Assembly (NCBI GenBank): GCA_035937795.1
Contig: DASZHO010000149.1
Coordinates: forward strand, 8,331 to 72,330
Reading direction: 5' to 3'
From: JAMQPK01 sp035937795
GTDB lineage: Bacteria > Acidobacteriota > Vicinamibacteria > Vicinamibacterales > JAMQPK01
Length of the DNA: 64,000 bases
Below, one piece after another: positions 16,081 to 24,695 of the stretch. A program made the translations under genes and the position numbers. Every line of letters starts with the position of its first letter. Positions within the stretch are counted from its first letter, which is position 1. Under the pieces are notes generated by a model. The model was not told the DNA's origin, ran no database searches, and worked only from the letters and a program-made list of their open reading frames with translations.

Positions 16081-19050
16081 ATGTCTGTGTCGACCCTGAA
16101 GTTCCACCTGGCGCCGAGTTCTCACGCGCACGCCCGGGAGCGGTTTGGTCCGAGCGACGAGCTCGAGCGCCAACTGAGACAAGCCATTCGCGGAGAAGTC
16201 CGATTCGACCGCGGCGCCCGCGCCCTCTACGCCACCGACTCGTCGAACTATCGGCAGATTCCCATCGGGCTCGTCGTCCCTCGAGACGAAGCGGATGTCG
16301 AAGCGACCATCCACGCGTGCCGCGCGCTCGGCGCACCTGTCCTGCCCCGCGGCGGCGGAACGAGCCTCGCCGGCCAATGCTGCAACGTGGCCGTCGTCAT
16401 CGATTTTTCGAAGTACATGACGCGTCTCCTCCACCTCGATCCCCAGGCGATGACCGCGCGCGTCCAGCCGGGCGTCGTGCTCGACCGGCTGCGCGACGCC
16501 GCTGAAGAGCATCATCTGACCTTCGCCCCCGATCCGGCGACGCACAGCCGGTGCACCCTTGGCGGCATGATCGGCAACAATTCCTGCGGCGTGCACGCGC
16601 TCATGGGAGGGAAAACCGTAGACAACGTGCACGCGCTGACCGTCATGTTGTACGACGGCACGAAGATGACGGTGGGGAAGACCTCGGACGCCGATCTGGA
16701 ACGGATCATCGCGAGCGGGGGGCGGCAGGGAGAGATTTACGCCGGCCTCAGGCAGATTCGCGACCAGTACGCAGCGCTGATCCGGAGGAAATTTCCGCGG
16801 ATTCCGCGCCGCGTGTCCGGCTACAACCTCGACGAGCTGCTGCCGGAAAACGGATTCCACGTCGCGCGCGCTCTGGTGGGCAGCGAGGGTACGTGCGTAA
16901 CCATTCTGGAGGCCGACCTCCGTCTCACCGCAAGCCCGCCGTTCAGGCGCCTGGTCGCCATCGGCTTTCCCGACGCCTTTGTCGCCGCCGACGCCGTGCC
17001 CGGCATCCTCGCGCACAAGCCGATCGGTCTTGAAGGGTTCGACGGGCAGGTGGTCGATTCGCTCCGCGTGAAGGGCATGCGGCTCGATGAATTGAAGCTC
17101 CTGCCTGCCGGCCGGGGAACGCTGCTCGTCGAGTTCGGCGCGTGGACGAACGAGGACGCCGACACGCAGGCGCGACAATTCGGACGGTGGCTCGAGAGCC
17201 TGAATCCGCGTCCCGCCCATCGCATCTGTACCTCGGGCGAGGCAGCTCAGGTCTGGATGGTGCGCGAGTCGGCGCTGGGCGCCGTGGCGATTCGGCCTGG
17301 GAAGAAGCACGGCTGGGAGGGCTGGGAAGACGCCGCGGTCCCGCCCGAGCGGCTCGGGTCCTATTTGCGCGCGCTGTTCGCGCTGATGCGCGAATACGGC
17401 TACGACAGCCCGCTGTACGGTCACTACGGCGACGGCTGCGTGCACATGCGGATCGATTTCGATCTGGAGAACGAGCCGGGGATTCTGAAGTTCCGGGAGT
17501 TCATCGATCGCGCGGCCGATCTCGTCGTCGGCCACGGCGGATCGCTTTCAGGGGAGCACGGCGACGGCCAGTCGCGCGGCGCGCTGCTGCCGAAGATGTT
17601 CGGGCCCGAGCTGATGGAGGCGTTCCGGCAGTTCAAGCGGTTGTGGGACCCCGACAACAGGATGAATCCCGGCAAGCTGATCGACCCGCGTCAACCGCAT
17701 CAGGACTTGCGCCTCGGCGCCGATTACCGGCCCGAGCGGCCGGCAACGCATTTTCGATTTCCCGACGACGAAGGATCGCTCGCCAACGCGACGCTTCGCT
17801 GCGTGGGTGTGGGAGCGTGCCGCAAGACCGAAGGGGGCGTGATGTGCCCGAGCTACATGGCCACGCGCGAGGAAAAGCATTCGACGCGCGGCCGGGCGCA
17901 TCTGCTGTGGGAACTGCTCCAGGGTGAAGTGCTGGAGAACGGCTGGAAAAACGAAGAGGTCAAGGAGGCGCTCGATTTGTGCCTCTCGTGCAAGGCGTGC
18001 AAGACCGAGTGTCCGACCAACGTCGACCTCGCGACGTACAAGGCCGAATTTCTTTCGCATTATTACGAGGGCCGCGTGCGGCCGCTGCAGGCATACGCCT
18101 TTGGCATGATCGATCGCTGGGCGCGCATGGCGTCGCATGCGCCGCGGCTGGCCAACGCGCTCGGCCGCTTGCCGTTGACCCGCAGCATGGCCAATGCGCT
18201 GCTGCACCTGGCGCCCGAACGCAAGCTCCCCGAGTTTGCCTCGGCAACTTTCCGGTCGCGCCTGCAGGGCCTGCGAGGCCTGCAGGGCCTGCAAGAAATG
18301 ACGGCGCAATCCGGCGGAACCGCCGCCGGTGCCGCCGCCGCGAAGGGCGATGTTCTCCTTTGGGCGGACACGTTCACCAACTACTTCCAGCCCCACATCG
18401 CCGCAGCTGCCTTCGACGTGCTGGCCGGCGCCGGCTTCCGCGTGCGTGTGCTCGATCGGCATGTCTGCTGCGGACGGCCGCTGTACGACTTCGGCATGCT
18501 CGACATGGCGAAGCGCTATCTCAACGATTCGATGGACGCGCTGGCGGGGGAGCTCGCCGCCGGCACTCCCATCGTCGTCCTCGAGCCGAGCTGCGCCAGC
18601 GTTTTCAGAGACGAGGCGTCGAATTTGCTGCCGGACGACCCGCGATCGGCCAAGCTCAAGCGGCAGGTACTGCTGCTCGGCGAGTTTCTCGTCAGGCACG
18701 CGCCCGGCTATAAGCCGGCGCATACCCAGCGGAAGATGCTCGTACACATGCACTGCCATCAGCGCGCGATCTTCAATGTGAAAGACGAGGTCGCCGCATT
18801 GGCGGCCGCCGGCGGCAACGTGAAGCTCCTCGACGCGGGCTGCTGCGGCATGGCGGGCCCCTTCGGGTTCGAACGGCGCAGCTTCGAGGTGTCGCAGACG
18901 CTCGGCGAGCGCGTGCTCCTCCCGGCGGTTCGCGAGGCCGATGGCGACACGGTGATCGTGGCCGACGGCTTCAGTTGCCGCGAGCAGATCGCCCAGAATA
19001 CCGACCGGCGGGCTGTGCATCTGGCGGAAGTATTGGCGGGTCTGATGTAA
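16081..19050 (+). CDS. FAD-binding and (Fe-S)-binding oxidoreductase, D-2-hydroxyacid dehydrogenase type (YdiJ-like)
   Basis: A 989-residue fusion of a D-lactate/D-2-hydroxyglutarate-type flavoprotein with a GlpC-like Fe-S protein, probably feeding electrons into the membrane quinone pool. The FAD-binding PCMH domain has LPRGGGTSLAGQC and the HSRCTLGGMIGNNSCG region; the C-terminal FAD-oxidase part has YGHYGDGCVHMRI and SGEHGDGQSRG. The ferredoxin part has CLSCKACKTECP, and two CCG motifs (CCGRPLYDFG, CCGMAGPFG) follow, as in GlpC/LldE-type heterodisulfide-like subunits. Around residue 730 a short repeat encodes GLRGLQGLQ, apparently a linker expansion. The exact hydroxyacid is not determined. 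Confidence 0.88.
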   Translation: MSVSTLKFHLAPSSHAHARERFGPSDELERQLRQAIRGEVRFDRGARALYATDSSNYRQIPIGLVVPRDEADVEATIHACRALGAPVLPRGGGTSLAGQCCNVAVVIDFSKYMTRLLHLDPQAMTARVQPGVVLDRLRDAAEEHHLTFAPDPATHSRCTLGGMIGNNSCGVHALMGGKTVDNVHALTVMLYDGTKMTVGKTSDADLERIIASGGRQGEIYAGLRQIRDQYAALIRRKFPRIPRRVSGYNLDELLPENGFHVARALVGSEGTCVTILEADLRLTASPPFRRLVAIGFPDAFVAADAVPGILAHKPIGLEGFDGQVVDSLRVKGMRLDELKLLPAGRGTLLVEFGAWTNEDADTQARQFGRWLESLNPRPAHRICTSGEAAQVWMVRESALGAVAIRPGKKHGWEGWEDAAVPPERLGSYLRALFALMREYGYDSPLYGHYGDGCVHMRIDFDLENEPGILKFREFIDRAADLVVGHGGSLSGEHGDGQSRGALLPKMFGPELMEAFRQFKRLWDPDNRMNPGKLIDPRQPHQDLRLGADYRPERPATHFRFPDDEGSLANATLRCVGVGACRKTEGGVMCPSYMATREEKHSTRGRAHLLWELLQGEVLENGWKNEEVKEALDLCLSCKACKTECPTNVDLATYKAEFLSHYYEGRVRPLQAYAFGMIDRWARMASHAPRLANALGRLPLTRSMANALLHLAPERKLPEFASATFRSRLQGLRGLQGLQEMTAQSGGTAAGAAAAKGDVLLWADTFTNYFQPHIAAAAFDVLAGAGFRVRVLDRHVCCGRPLYDFGMLDMAKRYLNDSMDALAGELAAGTPIVVLEPSCASVFRDEASNLLPDDPRSAKLKRQVLLLGEFLVRHAPGYKPAHTQRKMLVHMHCHQRAIFNVKDEVAALAAAGGNVKLLDAGCCGMAGPFGFERRSFEVSQTLGERVLLPAVREADGDTVIVADGFSCREQIAQNTDRRAVHLAEVLAGLM

Positions 19051-19118
19051 TATTCCACTACTCCCGGTCGTAAAGACTATTACCGACAGCAGGCATTGCA
19101 GCGGGGATCTGCGACACG

Positions 19119-21590
19119 ATGGCCGAAGCCCAATCAGTCGACGCGGCGGACTCACAATCACCCGATGTATGGCTGCCCGTCCTGCTGCTGCTGTTTGTCG
19201 GCAGCGGGGCTGCAGCGCTGATCTACGAAATCGTCTGGTTCCAGATGCTGGAGCTCTACGTGGGCTCTTCGGCTGTGTCGGTGGGCGTGCTGCTCGGCAC
19301 CTTCATGGGCGGCATGTGCCTGGGCAGCCTGCTTCTGCCGCGCGTGATTTCTCGCCGCCAGCATCCGCTGCGCGTGTACGCGCTGCTCGAGCTCGGCATC
19401 GGCGCCATCGGGCTGCTGCTGCTGGTCGTGATGCCGCTCGTCGGTCGCGTCTACATCAGCTGGGGCGGCTACGGTATCGCGGGGTTTCTGCTTCGCGGTT
19501 TCGTGGCGAGTATCTGCCTGCTGCCGCCGACGTTGTTGATGGGCGCCACGCTGCCGGCCGTGTCTCGATGGATTGAGACTTCGCCGACCGGCGTGGCATG
19601 GCTCGGATTCTTCTACGCCGGCAACATCGCGGGCGCGGTGTTCGGCTCGCTGCTGGCTGGTTTCTATCTGCTTCGCGTCTTCGACATGACGGCGGCCACG
19701 TTCGTGGCGGTTGGATTCAACGCGGTGGTCGGCGCGCTCGGGTTGCTGGTGGCGTCGATGTCGCCGCGCACGGCGGCGCACACACCAGAGACCGAGTGGC
19801 TGCCTGTGGCCGAACCGAAGCCGGAAGTGGCGACGGTGTACATCGCAATCGCCCTGTCCGGGTTCTGCGCGCTCGCCGCCGAAGTCATCTGGACGCGGAT
19901 CCTGAGCCTGCTGTTCGGCGCCAGCACGTACACCTTCTCGATCATTCTGGCCGTGTTCCTGATCGGGCTCGGTATCGGCAGCAGCATCGGCGCGCTGATC
20001 GCAAAAAACATCGAGCGCCCCCGCGTGGCCCTCGGCTGGTGTCAGTTGTTGAATGTCGGCGCGATTGCGTGGACCGCCTCCATGCTGCTGCGGTCGTTGC
20101 CGTACTGGCCCATCAACGCGTCGATCTCTGTCGACATCTGGTACAACTTCCAGCTCGATTTTGTGCGCGGCCTTTGGGCCGTGCTGCCTGGACCGATTTT
20201 GTGGGGTGCGAGTTTTCCGCTGGCTCTCGCGGCGGTGGCGCGCAAGGGACAGGACCCCGGCCGGCTGGTCGGCGGAGTTTACGCGGCGAACACCGTGGGT
20301 GCCATCGTCGGCTCGCTGGCTGCCAGCCTGATGCTGGTGTACTGGTTCGGTTCGCAGCACGCGCAACAGGCGATGATGATCGTTTCCGGTCTTTCGGGCC
20401 TGCTGTTGCTCGCGCCGATTGAATTCAGCTCGACCCCCGGCAGGAAAGCCCTTCGCTGGGCGGCGCCCACCGCGCTGCTCGTCGCGCTGTTCTGCGCGGC
20501 CTATCTCGTCAGAACGGTGCCGACGATTCCCGGCATCCTCGTGGCGTACGGACGGTACGCCGCGACCTGGATCGGGCAGACCGGCGATATTTTCTACGTC
20601 GGTGAAGGACTGAACTCGTCGGTCGCGGTTTCGCGCCTGTCGAGCGGCGTCCTGAATTACCACAACGCCGGCAAGGTGCAGGCGTCCAGCCAGCCGCAGG
20701 ATATGCGCCTGCAGCGGATGCTCGGCCATTTCACCACGCTCACGCCGAAGGACCCGAAGAAAGTGCTCGTGATCGGCTGCGGCGCGGGCGTGACCGCGGG
20801 GGCGGTGAGCGTCGATAGTCATGTCCAGAGCCTGACCATCGCTGAAATCGAGCCGCTGGTTCCTCGCGTCGTTTCCGCCTATTTCGGCGAGCACAACTTC
20901 AACGTCGTCCAGAATCCGAAAACGCACGTCACGATCGATGACGCGCGCCACTACCTCTTGACGACGAAGGAGACGTTCGATGCGATCACCTCGGACCCGC
21001 TCGATCCGTGGGTGAAGGGCGCCGCCACGCTGTACACCCGTGAGTTCTTCGAGCTTGCCAAGCGGCATCTGAACCCGGGCGGCGCCGTCACGCTGTTCGT
21101 CCAGCTCTACGAGAGCAGCCCGGCGGCGGTGAAGAGCGAGATCGGCACCTTCTTCCAGACCTTCCCGAACGGCATCATCTGGGGCAACACCCACCAGGGC
21201 AAAGGCTACGACACGGTACTGCTCGGCCAGGTCGAGCCGACGCACTTCGACGTCGACGAGATGCAGGCGCGGCTCAACAAACCGGAATATTCGGCGGTGA
21301 AGGATTCGCTGCACGAAATCGGCATCAACTCCGCAATCGAGCTCTTCGCCAACTATGCCGGCCAGGCCTCGGACATGAAGGAATATCTGGCCGACGCGCC
21401 GATCAATCACGACCGCGACCTGCGGCTGCAGTACCTGGCAGGGCTGGGCTTGAATCTGTATCAAAGCGACGCGATTTATTCGGACATCTTGCGGTATAAA
21501 CGATTCCCGGAAGGACTCTTCAGCGGCTCGGAGGCCACCATGCGCCAGCTGCGCGACGCCATTGCGAGCGCGCCAGGGAGTGAGCCGTGA
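19119..21590 (+). CDS. Fused MFS-like membrane protein and spermidine-synthase-like domain
   Basis: An 823-residue protein. The N-terminal half has repeated hydrophobic segments from about residue 15 to 470, with AALIYEIVWFQMLELYVGSS and its second-half echo ALAAEVIWTRILSLLFGAS marking an internal repeat. From about residue 490 a class I methyltransferase/spermidine-synthase domain follows (KVLVIGCGAGVTAGAVS, then IDDARHYLL and SDPLDPWVKGAATLYTREFF). Such fusions are widespread in soil bacteria; whether they make or move polyamines is unresolved. Several synthase-family catalytic residues are hard to recognise, so activity is uncertain. The next gene overlaps its stop and is probably a functional partner. 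Confidence 0.85.
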   Translation: MAEAQSVDAADSQSPDVWLPVLLLLFVGSGAAALIYEIVWFQMLELYVGSSAVSVGVLLGTFMGGMCLGSLLLPRVISRRQHPLRVYALLELGIGAIGLLLLVVMPLVGRVYISWGGYGIAGFLLRGFVASICLLPPTLLMGATLPAVSRWIETSPTGVAWLGFFYAGNIAGAVFGSLLAGFYLLRVFDMTAATFVAVGFNAVVGALGLLVASMSPRTAAHTPETEWLPVAEPKPEVATVYIAIALSGFCALAAEVIWTRILSLLFGASTYTFSIILAVFLIGLGIGSSIGALIAKNIERPRVALGWCQLLNVGAIAWTASMLLRSLPYWPINASISVDIWYNFQLDFVRGLWAVLPGPILWGASFPLALAAVARKGQDPGRLVGGVYAANTVGAIVGSLAASLMLVYWFGSQHAQQAMMIVSGLSGLLLLAPIEFSSTPGRKALRWAAPTALLVALFCAAYLVRTVPTIPGILVAYGRYAATWIGQTGDIFYVGEGLNSSVAVSRLSSGVLNYHNAGKVQASSQPQDMRLQRMLGHFTTLTPKDPKKVLVIGCGAGVTAGAVSVDSHVQSLTIAEIEPLVPRVVSAYFGEHNFNVVQNPKTHVTIDDARHYLLTTKETFDAITSDPLDPWVKGAATLYTREFFELAKRHLNPGGAVTLFVQLYESSPAAVKSEIGTFFQTFPNGIIWGNTHQGKGYDTVLLGQVEPTHFDVDEMQARLNKPEYSAVKDSLHEIGINSAIELFANYAGQASDMKEYLADAPINHDRDLRLQYLAGLGLNLYQSDAIYSDILRYKRFPEGLFSGSEATMRQLRDAIASAPGSEP

Positions 21591-22666
21591 AAAAACCGCG
21601 CGTAGTCCTCGTCGCCGCCCTGCTCTTCGCCTCGTCTCTGGCAGCGCCTCCGGTCATCTCCCGGCTGCGCGGCGCCGAGTCGCTGCCTGATTCGATTTCG
21701 GATCAGGAATTCTGGAAGATGACGGCAGACTTCTCCGAGCCAGGCGGCTTTTTCCGGTCCGAAAACCTGCTATCCAACGAGGCCGGCTTTCCGTACATCC
21801 TGACGGATCTCGCCAAGGCCGCTTCGCCCGCGCGCGTCTACATGGGCGTGGGACCCGAGCAGAATTTCGAGTACATCGCCGTGCTCAAGCCGAAAATGGC
21901 GTTTATCGTCGACATCCGGCGCGGCAATCTCAATCTCCAGCTGATGTACAAGGCGCTGTTTGATCTGTCATCCGATCGCGCCGAGTTTGTGTCCAGGCTC
22001 TTCTCGATACGGCGCCCGGCCACACTGAACGCCCTGTCGACGCCCGAGCAGATGTTCACGGCGTTCTCGAACATACAGAAAAGCGAGACGCTCTATAACG
22101 CCAACCTCAAAGCCATCGACGCCGACCTCATCGAGAAGCACCATTTCGCGGTCACCCCCGAAGACCTCGACGCGATTGCCGGAGTGTACGAAGCGTTCTA
22201 TACATTCGGACCCGACATTCGCTATTCATCGGGTCAGGGCGGAGGGTTCGGCGGCGGATTCAATCAGCCGAGCTACGCCGAACTGATGACGGCCGTCGAC
22301 CTCGATGGAAAATTCCGGAGCTATCTGGCCAGCGAGCAGAATTTTCAGGTCCTCAAAGTTCTGGAAGCGAAGAATCTGCTCGTGCCGGTCGTGGGAAATT
22401 TCGGAGGGCCGAAAGCCATTCGTGCCGTCGGCAAATATGTGAAGGACCACGGCACCGTCGTTTCGGCGTTTTATCTGTCGAACGTCGAGATGTATCTGTA
22501 TCAGCAGGATTTGTGGACCGCATTCTGCCGGAACGTCGCCGCGCTTCCCCTCGACGATACGAGCAGGTTCATCCGTTCCTCTCGAGGCGGCACCTCCTAT
22601 GGCCGCGGGTTTGGCTTGAACCTTTCGCTCGGCGAAATGGCCACAGAGGTCAAAGACTGCCGCTGA
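21587..22666 (+). CDS. Conserved exported protein of unknown function, partner of the MFS/spermidine-synthase fusion
   Basis: A 359-residue protein with a signal peptide (VVLVAALLFASSLAAPP). The rest looks soluble: FRSENLLSNEAGFPYILTDL and YMGVGPEQNFEYIAVLKPKMAFIVDIRR resemble the start of a methyltransferase-like fold, but no SAM-binding glycine motif is evident. The start overlaps the stop of the upstream gene by 4 bp, indicating translational coupling. I do not recognise a named family with certainty; a Leptospira protein family related to methyltransferases (LIC_10091) is a possible relative from memory. Confidence 0.75.
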   Translation: MKKPRVVLVAALLFASSLAAPPVISRLRGAESLPDSISDQEFWKMTADFSEPGGFFRSENLLSNEAGFPYILTDLAKAASPARVYMGVGPEQNFEYIAVLKPKMAFIVDIRRGNLNLQLMYKALFDLSSDRAEFVSRLFSIRRPATLNALSTPEQMFTAFSNIQKSETLYNANLKAIDADLIEKHHFAVTPEDLDAIAGVYEAFYTFGPDIRYSSGQGGGFGGGFNQPSYAELMTAVDLDGKFRSYLASEQNFQVLKVLEAKNLLVPVVGNFGGPKAIRAVGKYVKDHGTVVSAFYLSNVEMYLYQQDLWTAFCRNVAALPLDDTSRFIRSSRGGTSYGRGFGLNLSLGEMATEVKDCR

Positions 22667-22794
22667 GGCCGTCGGCCGTCCCCGGCACCCGCCCAGGCGC
22701 ACGCATCCGCCCAGGCGTATTTGTTGCTTGGAATCTCCTCTAAGTGCCCCCCAGATGGGGTTTTAGACCGCAGGAGAGACCGCAGGAGATACAC

Positions 22795-23377
22795 ATGGCC
22801 ACGATTGCGATATCGAAATGGACCAGAATCCCGACCCAGTCCCCCCAGGCAAGAGACGGCCAGGCCCGCGACGACCGCCAGTCTGTTGTTGTGCGGAGGC
22901 CGGGCGAAATGGGGTATCCCGACAACCCCTATTCCCGCGAGTTTTGTCGACGGGTCGAGCGTGAAGCGTCGCTCGGTGAGCGCGCCAGCACCGCCGCCCT
23001 GCTGCTGGGGCTGGCCGCCGTTGGCGGGTTCTTCCTCTACAACAGCCTGAACCACCTCAAAACGCCGAGATGATGAGCGGCTATGCGGCCGGAAAAGGGG
23101 TGCCGGTCCCCAAGGCCGCCGTTTTGGGGTCTGGAGCCCTCATGGTCTTGGGAGGCCTGAGCCTGCTGCTGGGCGCCAAACCCAGGTCGGGACGGCCCTG
23201 ATTGCCGGGTTTTTGGCGGCCGTAAGCCCAAAAATGCACGATTTTTGGAATCAAACCGACCCGCAGGCGAAAATGACCGAACAGGTTAACTTCCTGAAGA
23301 AGATGGCGCTGATCGGCGGGGCCGCGCTGGCCGCCGCCGTCCCCGAGCCCTGGCCTCTTAGCGTGGGAAACCGATAA
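22795..23377 (+). pseudogene. DoxX family membrane protein broken by two frameshifts
   Basis: Joining three frames gives a DoxX-like protein. Residues GGFFLYNSLNHLK are encoded from ATG 22795 (after GGAG). After a lost base in an A run near 23058-23063, the text continues in another frame from about 23064 as NAEMMSGYAAGKGVPVPK and LGGLSLLLGAKPR. After a second lost base near 23172-23178 it continues as GTALIAGFLAAVSPKMHDFWNQ and ends at TAA 23375-23377. Each piece matches consecutive parts of the family (FLYNGINH, YA-KGVP-PK, GG-SLLLG, MH-FW). Unusually, about 60 residues precede the first DoxX helix. Both events are single-base losses, so assembly error is a real alternative to gene decay. 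Confidence 0.75.
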
Positions 23378-23411
23378 TACCTGTAGGACGTCTAAGGGAA
23401 TAGGAGCATTC

Positions 23412-23570
23412 ATGCCAAGACGAACCAGCGCAGCTGTCGGGGTGGTCTGTCCCAGGTGCGGAATGCTCGCCGCGCGCATAATCGGCCGATCCGAGAGTCT
23501 GCCCATCATTTACCTTCAGTGCGAGGACTGCGGCAGAACCTCCGTGGCGCCGAGCGGCGAGCAGGCCTAA
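23412..23570 (+). CDS. Small two-CXXC zinc-ribbon-like protein, 52 residues
   Basis: A short ORF with a GGAG about 6 bp before the ATG encodes MPRRTSAAVGVVCPRCGMLAA followed by YLQCEDCGRTS. The two CXXC pairs about 30 residues apart are typical of a zinc ribbon. Its end overlaps by 4 bp the 3' end of the convergent gene at 23567-23944. Function is unknown. The start site and cysteine spacing are the support. Confidence 0.6.
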   Translation: MPRRTSAAVGVVCPRCGMLAARIIGRSESLPIIYLQCEDCGRTSVAPSGEQA

Positions 23571-23944
23571 TCGAGCAGTTCCGTCCGAGTCGATACCAGA
23601 ACCCAACCCAGCCAACCCGCCAGCGCCGCGAGCACCAGCGGCGCCGGCGGAATCGCCCCGGCAATCGACCCCAACGCCCCTCCGGCACGTCGAAGTGTGT
23701 CGATGCCGGCTTCTAACCAGTCGCCCAGACGCGCCGCGTTCCACAGCAGCGCCAGGCCCAGAACGATAAGCACCGTTGCAGCGTCGTCCAGTTCGGCCAG
23801 CCACTTGGTACGGCCGTCCGCGGGAGACGCCTGGCCTTCCATCGCGCGGCGCATGACGCGCGACGTGAAGTCGGGTGGCGCCCGCAACGCCGTGCGGCGC
23901 TTCAGCGCGTCTTCAAGCCGCTCATCCCAACCGGCAGGATTCAC
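23567..23944 (-). CDS. Membrane protein downstream of the ECF sigma factor, candidate anti-sigma factor
   Basis: A 125-residue protein: an N-terminal cytoplasmic part of about 45 residues (WDERLEDALKRRTALRAPPDFTSRVMRRAM) and two hydrophobic segments (AATVLIVLGLALLWNAARL and PPAPLVLAALAGWLGWVLV). The N-terminal segment with APPDFTSRVM resembles short putative anti-sigma proteins that follow ECF genes, but it has no HXXXCXXC zinc motif. The GTG start lies in one copy of a 20-bp tandem repeat, with GGAGG upstream supplied by the same repeat. Gene order is the main reason for proposing an anti-sigma role. Confidence 0.7.
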   Translation of the reverse strand: MNPAGWDERLEDALKRRTALRAPPDFTSRVMRRAMEGQASPADGRTKWLAELDDAATVLIVLGLALLWNAARLGDWLEAGIDTLRRAGGALGSIAGAIPPAPLVLAALAGWLGWVLVSTRTELLD

Positions 23945-23978
23945 CGCGCCTCCATGATATTCACCGCGCCTCCATGAT
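23939..23978. repeat. 20-bp tandem duplication across the sigma/anti-sigma junction
   Basis: Two identical 20-bp copies lie head to tail (23939-23958 and 23959-23978). The stop codon of the sigma gene is in one copy and the GTG start of the downstream gene is at the same place in the other. Removing one copy would restore a GTGA start/stop overlap, so the duplication appears to have uncoupled the two genes. Confidence 0.85.
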
Positions 23979-24509
23979 GAATGTTCGAAGTTTTTGCTTG
24001 GCGCGGCGAAGGTGCGTTTTCACCGTGCCGATCGGCATCTCGAAGATTTCCGCGAGCTCCTCGTAGCGCCTGTCGCCGAAATAATGGGCCGAGATGAGCA
24101 GGCGCCATCGATCCGGCAGCTGGGCGATGGCCTTTTCCAGCTCATCGCGCAACTCCAAATCGGTGAACGCCCGATCGACGACGGCGGGCTGATAGAGAGG
24201 CCGGTCGTCGGCGTCGCGCTCGTCAAGTGACCTCGCCTGCGGGTCCCTCGATCGCTCCTCGCAGCAGGCGTTCCTGACGATGCGATAAATCCACGTCGAT
24301 AGCTTTGCGTCGCCCCGAAACGAAGGAAGGCCGCGATGGATCTTCAGGAAGACTTCCTGAGCCAGGTCGTCCACCCGCGAGCGATCCAGTACGACCTGCG
24401 AAATTACGCCGAAGACCAGGTTCTTGTAGCAGTCGACGAGCGTCTCGAAGGCCCTCTGGTCGCCAGCCCGGCACCGGGCGATGAGCTCCGTTTCCGAGGC
24501 ATACTCCAT
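23961..24509 (-). CDS. RNA polymerase sigma factor, ECF (sigma-70 family)
   Basis: A 182-residue ECF sigma factor. Region 2 spans DQRAFETLVDCYKNLVFGVISQVVLDRSRVDDLAQEVFLKIHRGLPSF with the DLAQEVF core-binding helix and LSTWIYRIVRNAC. Region 4 is LPDRWRLLISAHYFGDRRYEELAEIFEMPIGTVKTHLRRAKQKLR, a helix-turn-helix reading the -35 element. ATG 24509 was chosen over 24563 because family similarity begins there. It is followed by a small membrane protein that may control it. No typical ECF self-promoter could be recognised upstream, where short tandem repeats intervene. Confidence 0.93.
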   Translation of the reverse strand: MEYASETELIARCRAGDQRAFETLVDCYKNLVFGVISQVVLDRSRVDDLAQEVFLKIHRGLPSFRGDAKLSTWIYRIVRNACCEERSRDPQARSLDERDADDRPLYQPAVVDRAFTDLELRDELEKAIAQLPDRWRLLISAHYFGDRRYEELAEIFEMPIGTVKTHLRRAKQKLRTFIMEAR

Positions 24510-24551
24510 CCGGCACCTGATTAGACAGGAGACTTCATGCCTTTGTTTCGT

Positions 24552-24589
24552 CCCAAAGCCCAAAGCCCAAGCCGAGAGCCCAGAGCCCC
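24552..24589. repeat. 7-bp short tandem repeats (CCCAAAG/CCCAGAG type)
   Basis: Imperfect heptamers beginning CCC (CCCAAAG twice, CCCAAGC, CCCAGAG) lie upstream of the sigma gene. The same unit recurs at 27721 and 38841. Confidence 0.7.
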
Positions 24590-24647
24590 TGAAACAATCC
24601 TGTCTCGGGCGCAGTCTAATCTCTCCATGACGCTATTCTTGGGGTGC

Positions 24648-24686
24648 AGCTAACTTGGGCAACTAACTTGGGCAACTAACTTGGGG
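24648..24686. repeat. 13-bp repeat, three copies
   Basis: AACTAACTTGGGC and near-copies occur three times in tandem directly before the start of the membrane protein gene. The last copy supplies the GGGGAG that may serve as its ribosome-binding site. Confidence 0.8.
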
Positions 24687-24695
24687 AGCAGCTAC

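Noticed and set aside
19158..21464. 768-codon minus-strand frame opposite the MFS/spermidine-synthase gene
   Set aside because: The translation is Gln/Arg/His-rich and lacks hydrophobic cores. The sense strand has a clear membrane protein and SAM-binding domain.
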